NCBI GenBank assembly: GCA_033002965.1
Contig: JAURVB010013253.1
Location: forward strand, 53,501-117,500
DNA from: Piper betle
Taxonomy: Eukaryota > Streptophyta > Magnoliopsida > Piperales > Piperaceae
Length of the DNA stretch: 64,000 nucleotides
Reading direction: 5' to 3'
The notes beneath the pieces were generated by a model, which worked only from the letters and a program-made list of their open reading frames with translations, was not told the DNA's origin and searched no databases. Made by a program: the position numbers and the translations under genes. The first letter of the stretch is position 1, and the number at the start of each line of letters is the position of its first letter. Shown one piece after another: positions 59,132 through 64,000 of the stretch.

Positions 59132-60058
59132 GTTTATAATTTATATAATGGATGCCTTCTTTTATCTTCATTTCAGATCGCCCCTACCAACTGAATGTAT
59201 TGTTATTTATGTTCTACTCTTGGGTTATGTTCCTCGCACCTTCCTAATAGCGCAACATGCATTAAAGGTGGGATCTTGACCCTTTTCAACATCATAATGA
59301 CTTTGTGTACACTTATTGGCAGATTCTTAAAGCCAAACACCAGATTGGGCATGCAGGAATGATCATAATGACTTTGATCGACAATATCCATTCCATTTGC
59401 ACATCCTCCCTTCATTCCTCTGATTGATGATATTGATTCGATTTGCAACTCCTCTCTTCCGTCTCTGATGCTTCCTTCTTCACAGATTTCATCGTCCTCC
59501 TAAGTCCATAGGTGAGCTAAGCTGAGTATTCTATCTCTCTACTACTTTTAGGGAAAGATGTGGTGAACCACTATGACAATTGATGACAATTATTTGCAAT
59601 TCATTAATAATTAGATTCTTTCTTTCCATTAGTTTAATTTTGTTTTGGCTTGTCTACGGCTGATTACAATTGTTACCATATACTATTTCTTAACATATTG
59701 TCGCCCTTAGTTCATTTGATTATCTTTTTATCGGAATCTGTTTTTCTGAAAAAAACCAAGTCTGGTTTGAGGCACAATAGAGCTTTGTCCCATTCCTACT
59801 TTGATAAGAGTTATCTAAATTGTTGAAGAACCTTTAATATTGGCAAACAAGAGGTAATAATATATTGCTCACAATGTTTTCCATTTATGGTTTGTCTTTT
59901 GCTACTTTATAATATAATGAACATCTAATCTGCAACTACTTCAACTTTTTGGTGGTAAATTGTTTAAGGATTCTTATGATAAAAGCTTGAACTAAATATC
60001 TTCAAGGATTAAAAACCAAAACATATGTTAGGCTTATGGATTTGTGGAGCTCCATTTC
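59132..60058 (+). repeat. Long inverted repeat, right arm (copied DA1 promoter and 5' exon)
   Basis: Reverse-complement copy of 56925-58268 without the MITE. The copied 5' exon keeps its donor (CCATAG|GTGAGC, 59511-59512), now pointing right. The DA1 coding exon is not present beyond the arm end at 60058, so a transcript from here would lack the DA1 protein. The 0.86 kb spacer (58269-59131) is AT-rich, with nothing recognised. Confidence 0.8.
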
Positions 60059-60104
60059 TTATGGCCATATTAATGGGTCTCTGAGGGTTGATGACCTCAC
60101 GTGT

Positions 60105-60166
60105 AGACAGGTTATCTTATCAATACATCAAATTCACAGGGTTATCTTATCAATACATCAAATTCA
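60105..60166. repeat. Tandem duplication of ~30 bp
   Basis: GGTTATCTTATCAATACATC followed by AAATTCA occurs twice in direct succession, with CTCACGYGTRGACAGGTTA flanking words on both sides. Confidence 0.85.
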
Positions 60167-60908
60167 ACCTACCTCACGCGTGGACAGGTTAGAAATGATG
60201 TGTCTATTTGGTTAAACTGGTTAGTATAAGAAAAAAAACGTCTTACAAACCAAAACCCCAAACAGTTTCATGTTGGAAATAGCTAATCAAAATATTTTAA
60301 TTAAAAAAGAAAATCATGAACTTCGACACTAGACACGATATACATGAAACATCGACATAAGACACCGTAAACATGAAACATCGGCCTTAACAAACAGGAC
60401 ACACAAATCCGCTGTGCTTAATAAGAAAATCATTAAGAAAAAATAGCATAAGAGCGTGAAATACCCCTTGAAACAAAGGATTGGGGAGGCGGCTGCAACA
60501 CGGACGGGCGAAGTGGAAGATGTGAGGGTTTCTCATTTCTTGGTGATCCGATCGGACGGACATTATAATTGAGAAAGCTCTGGCCGTCAGATCTTAAATG
60601 GACTTTTGGACAAGACAGCTCATGGGCTTGTGCCTTATTGGGCTACACAAAGGATGCATCATTCGGTCAGAAGCAGGACATTAAAAGGAACTCTCAAAAT
60701 TATTATACAGAATTATGCATGCACATAAATTTATCTGAAAAACTTGTCCGCACAGCAATTAACGAATTCTCTTCCCAAATAGACCAGAAGTTTTGCAATA
60801 GCAAAATATTATAACCATGGTCAAACTTTGTGAGATGGTTAGGCACACATGCATGGGATTATTTGAGGGAGCCATAATCCCAACAAGCTAGCCACTATCG
60901 GTGCTTTA
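60167..60908. other. Intergenic, no gene recognised
   Basis: AT-rich spacer up to the hAT element. An 81-codon open frame at 60569-60814 has no recognisable family and starts without promoter-like context, so I do not call it. Confidence 0.5.
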
Positions 60909-61288
60909 CCCTGGATTAGGGGTGGGCGCGGACGTCCGAATTAGTCCGTCCGTCCGTAGTCCGAAGTATGTCCGACCAAATTTGACCGACCGAATTTGAC
61001 CGAATTAAAACAAACTAAACATGGACATTTCTTTGTCCGACCGAATGACCGACCGAATGACCGATATTTTACATCAATAATATAATGTTTTCAATATTTG
61101 TAAGGCTAATATTATAGTTTATAAAAATTTTAAAATGTAATATACAGTAAATTAATTAAGTTCATACATAAAATTGATATTTAATATCTTAAATAACAAA
61201 AAATGACATACATAGGATAAAAGTCACTCTTATTATAAGCCATAAATACTTTGAGAGTTAAGACCCAACAATCTCCTGTGTGAAATAA

Positions 61289-61380
61289 CATAAAAAGATG
61301 ACAAGTAAAGCCAATGATGAAACATTCAAAATTTCATAAAAAGATGACAAGTAAAGCCAATGATGAAACATTCAAAATTT
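61289..61380. repeat. Exact tandem duplication of 46 bp
   Basis: A 46-bp unit starting CATAAAAAGATGACAAGTAA occurs twice back to back (61289-61334 and 61335-61380) within the hAT element. Being identical, it is a recent duplication. Confidence 0.9.
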
Positions 61381-62151
61381 CAATTATATCGCCAATAGTA
61401 TATGATGTTTGTTCTGCAAGAAAGCATCTGTTCTCATGCAAATGTGAGTGAACAGTTAATCAGGTGCGCTAGTTTCATTCTTTAATAAGCACCAACGTCT
61501 CAAGTAACGAAACATTTCAAAGAAAAAGTAGATTCGAAAGCTACGACTTTAAACAAGCTAAAGTTTGGTATAAAAAAGAACAGGCTAGATTTTATAAATT
61601 AATCTCAACAAAAATTTCACATTCTTCAATCTTTGTATCCCTCAACAGAAAACAATCTTTGAAATTTGGTATTCTCCAGCAATTATCAAAATGCTAAGTA
61701 TAGCAAGGGAAGCAAAGAAATAACATCATAAGTAGGATACACATATTTAGAATGTGTTCAATATAATCTACTCACAGTACTGCCGTTGTGCTTGTCAACA
61801 TTTAGCATAATTAGTTAAAAATGTAAGAGTTTACATAGTGAGAAACAACTTAAACGAATTACCATTCTTAATTTCATGAATAAGGCCATCCCCACCAACA
61901 ATGTCAGCTCCAGCAAGAAACCAGCTAATAAAGTCACACAAACACAGTAATTCCAACCCCTGAAAAAGCCAAAACTCATTTTCAAATATCAAAATTAAGC
62001 ATCACTAATAACTAGTACTAATGATAATAGACAGACACAAATTTCCCATAGATCACACAGGTGAATTAACACACTCAATTACAACAAGACAAGCAACTAC
62101 TCCTATAGCAAAACAACTAGCTAACACATGCAAACAAACACATGAGCAAGC

Positions 62152-64000
62152 TCAATCAAAGTCAACAAGACGCAATAGAGAAACACAGACCTCTCCTAGA
62201 GAGCTTAGAGATATAAAATATGGATTACCTTCATATTCACTCCTCAACCAATTTTGGGCACATATCAAAGCTTCAAGTGTTTTTGGGCTCAAACTATTCC
62301 TAGTTGATCCAATTGTTTGTTCTCCAATACTAAATGCGGATTCGGAGGCGACGATTGACATAGGAATGGCTAAAACATCTTGAGCAATTTTTCCCAAAAT
62401 AGGATATTTTACTATGTTCAATCTCCACCATGACAATATATCATATTGCTCATCTACTCCATCCACAAAAGGAATAGTTGGTTCATCAAAATAATTCTCT
62501 AAATCAGTTCGTGTTGGCTCCTTTGATGAACATTCCATAATCAACTTACTTACTCCTTGCAATCTCCTACTTAAGCCTCCAATAGGACGAACATTTGATG
62601 AACTTTCAATTTCAATAATGGGCTTATTTGACATACATCTAACTCTAGATTTCATAACACTGGAATAAACATTATACATGTTTGTCAAATATTGTTTCAC
62701 TTTTGTGACCATATCATCTCCCTCTTCCTTGTAAATCGTGTGAAAATAGTATACAACAAAAGTCATTTTTGATCTAGGGTCCAAAATCAAAGCAACTGCC
62801 AACAACATATTTGCTTCTTTCCAATATTTATCAAACTTTTTCAACATTGCATTTCCCATTGATGACATCAAATATGATTCACTACTACACCATTCTATCA
62901 ATTGAAGCTTGAGCTCACAAATCATGTTGAAAAAAATATTTGATGTAGGATACTTAGTGCCGGAAAAAATTTCGGTTAACTCATAAAATGGAGCCAAACA
63001 TTCATGTATCACTCTTAAATCTTCCCATTCATCCTCAAAAGGACATATAAAATTCACATCAAAGCAACTATATCGTTCAAAAACATCTTTGAAATCTAAA
63101 GCCACACCGATCATTTTGTAAGTAGAATTCCACCAAGTTTTCACATCAAGCACTAAAGAATGTTTAGGTGCATTCAATTGGCTTGCATACTTGTAGAAAC
63201 AATCGCTCTTTATAGTTGAACCTTTAATATATTTCACACATTCACGAACCTTCTTTATAGACTTAGCAGTCTCATTCAACCCATCTTGAACAATTAAGTT
63301 CAAAACATGAGCACAACATCTCACGTGAAAACAATCACCTACAAAATTTGGACTTCTACTTGAGAAAAAAGACTTCATTTCTTTGGCTGCTCCATCATTT
63401 GCACTTGCATTATCAAATGCAACTGTAAAAACCTTTTTATCAAGTTGCCACTCACAAATTTTACTAATAAGACACTTGGCTATGCATTCTCCAGTATGCT
63501 GACTTTCAACTTTGGCAAAATTTAATTTTTTTTTTGCAATTTCCAATTTTCATCAATAAAATGAGCTGTCAAAACAATATAAGCAATATTCTGTAAAGAT
63601 GTCCAAATATCACTGGTAAAACTAATTTGACTCTTAACTTTTTCCAAAATGTCAAACACATTTTTTCTCCTTTTCATAAATTCCAAGACAATCTCTTGTA
63701 ATTGTCCTCCTAGAAACCATCACAAATTGCGGTTGCAAGTTACTAACCCACCTTCTAAATCCTTCATGTTCCACAATTGAAAACGAATACTCATGCAAAA
63801 TAATTGCCTCGGCCAATTCTAATCTACTCCTTCCTTGATCAAATTTCCAAACTTCTATTTTATTGTCTCCATCCTTTTTCACTCCCATCTTGAAAATTTG
63901 TTGCCTAATATCACCACTTATATTTTTTGTCCTCTTCATTTTAAAATTAGGGCATTTCCCTTCAACATGCCTCCATAAATGAGTAGTTCCATAACTTCCG
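62152..64000 (-). CDS. hAT transposase (zf-BED / RICESLEEPER type), partial, two homopolymer frame shifts
   Basis: Transposase of the BED-finger hAT class; it binds the element ends, cuts and reinserts it. From the window end inward: BED finger remnant (THLWRHVEGKC, near 63960-64000), N-terminal part to about 63652, the RNase H-like catalytic region (FDNASANDGAAKEM, FHVRCCAHVLNLIVQDGL, VKTWWNST, LDPRSKM) and a C-terminal hATC dimerisation domain (DILSWWRLNIVKYPILGKIA, IVASESAFS, NSLSPKTLEALICAQNWL), ending at 62152. Frames break at about 63663 (an A6 run, one base too many) and at the A10 run 63526-63535 (one base too few). Otherwise it is open for over 550 codons. The N-terminus is outside the window. 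It may be a recently active gene with assembly errors, or just beginning to decay. Confidence 0.85.

Larger units (their letters stand above)
60917..64000 (-). mobile_element. hAT element (GTCCGACC family), cut by the window end
   Basis: The left end TAGGGGTGGGCGCGGACGTC is followed by dense GTCCG/GACCGAA subterminal motifs (60930-61065), and inside lies a hAT transposase in reverse. The 8 bp before the end are CCCTGGAT, the predicted target-site duplication. The right end lies beyond 64000. The 61.1-62.1 kb part is AT-rich 3' sequence of the transposase gene. Confidence 0.85.

Noticed and set aside
60569..60814. 81-codon open frame between the inverted repeat and the hAT element
   Set aside because: No family resemblance, no splice or promoter context; within chance length for this region.
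1..64000. tRNA, rRNA or snRNA genes
   Set aside because: I looked for T-loop and box-like sequences and found none convincing; a covariance-model scan would be needed to exclude them.

Overview
This is a 64 kb piece of a flowering-plant nuclear genome. The evidence is spliced genes with GT-AG introns, plant-only families (polyphenol oxidase, DA1, ZAR1-type LRR kinase), and a dense load of hAT, Ty3/gypsy-type and LINE remnants in very AT-rich intergenic DNA. Some genes are GC-rich (polyphenol oxidase, LRR kinase, first exon at 4.3 kb) and others AT-rich (DA1, alpha/beta hydrolase). That bimodality suggests a monocot, probably not a grass, but this is inference.

Layout. 0.3-4.4 kb (-): a four-exon conserved plant gene of unknown function with a 2.25 kb first intron. 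4.4-15 kb: transposon territory with a non-autonomous hAT, a 3 kb solo LTR set into a 241-bp tandem repeat, and a CpG-rich repeat block. 15.0-16.1 kb (+): a small four-exon plant gene of unknown function. 17.3-20.5 kb (-): an intact seven-exon, probably plastid-targeted alpha/beta hydrolase with one GC-AG intron. 20.9-21.8 kb: a LINE ORF2 fragment. 23.5-26.3 kb (-): a two-exon LRR receptor-like pseudokinase with two single-base frame breaks. 28-35.4 kb: three hAT elements. 37.4-40.3 kb (+): a polyphenol oxidase whose short first exon encodes a secretory signal peptide, again with two single-base frame breaks. 42.5-50.1 kb: a Ty3/gypsy gag relic split by two 3 kb solo LTRs in opposite orientation. 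53.1-56.7 kb (-): a complete 11-coding-exon DA1-type ubiquitin-binding LIM peptidase. Its 5' non-coding exon and promoter are duplicated as a long inverted repeat (56.9-60.1 kb). 60.9-64 kb: the left part of an hAT element with a nearly intact transposase, cut by the window end.

The most notable observations are: (1) a roughly 50-90 bp module, with a palindrome of paired TTGACT sites followed by a conserved ATTACGA..TGCCA block, shared by the 3 kb LTRs and by unrelated non-autonomous hAT elements; (2) the inverted duplication of the DA1 promoter and 5' exon; (3) the secretory rather than plastid N-terminus of the polyphenol oxidase; (4) four frame breaks in two genes, each explained by one missing base in a G/C run, which points to assembly error or very recent decay. 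Exon borders were derived by hand from splice motifs, reading-frame phase and remembered protein families. No search or alignment program was run.
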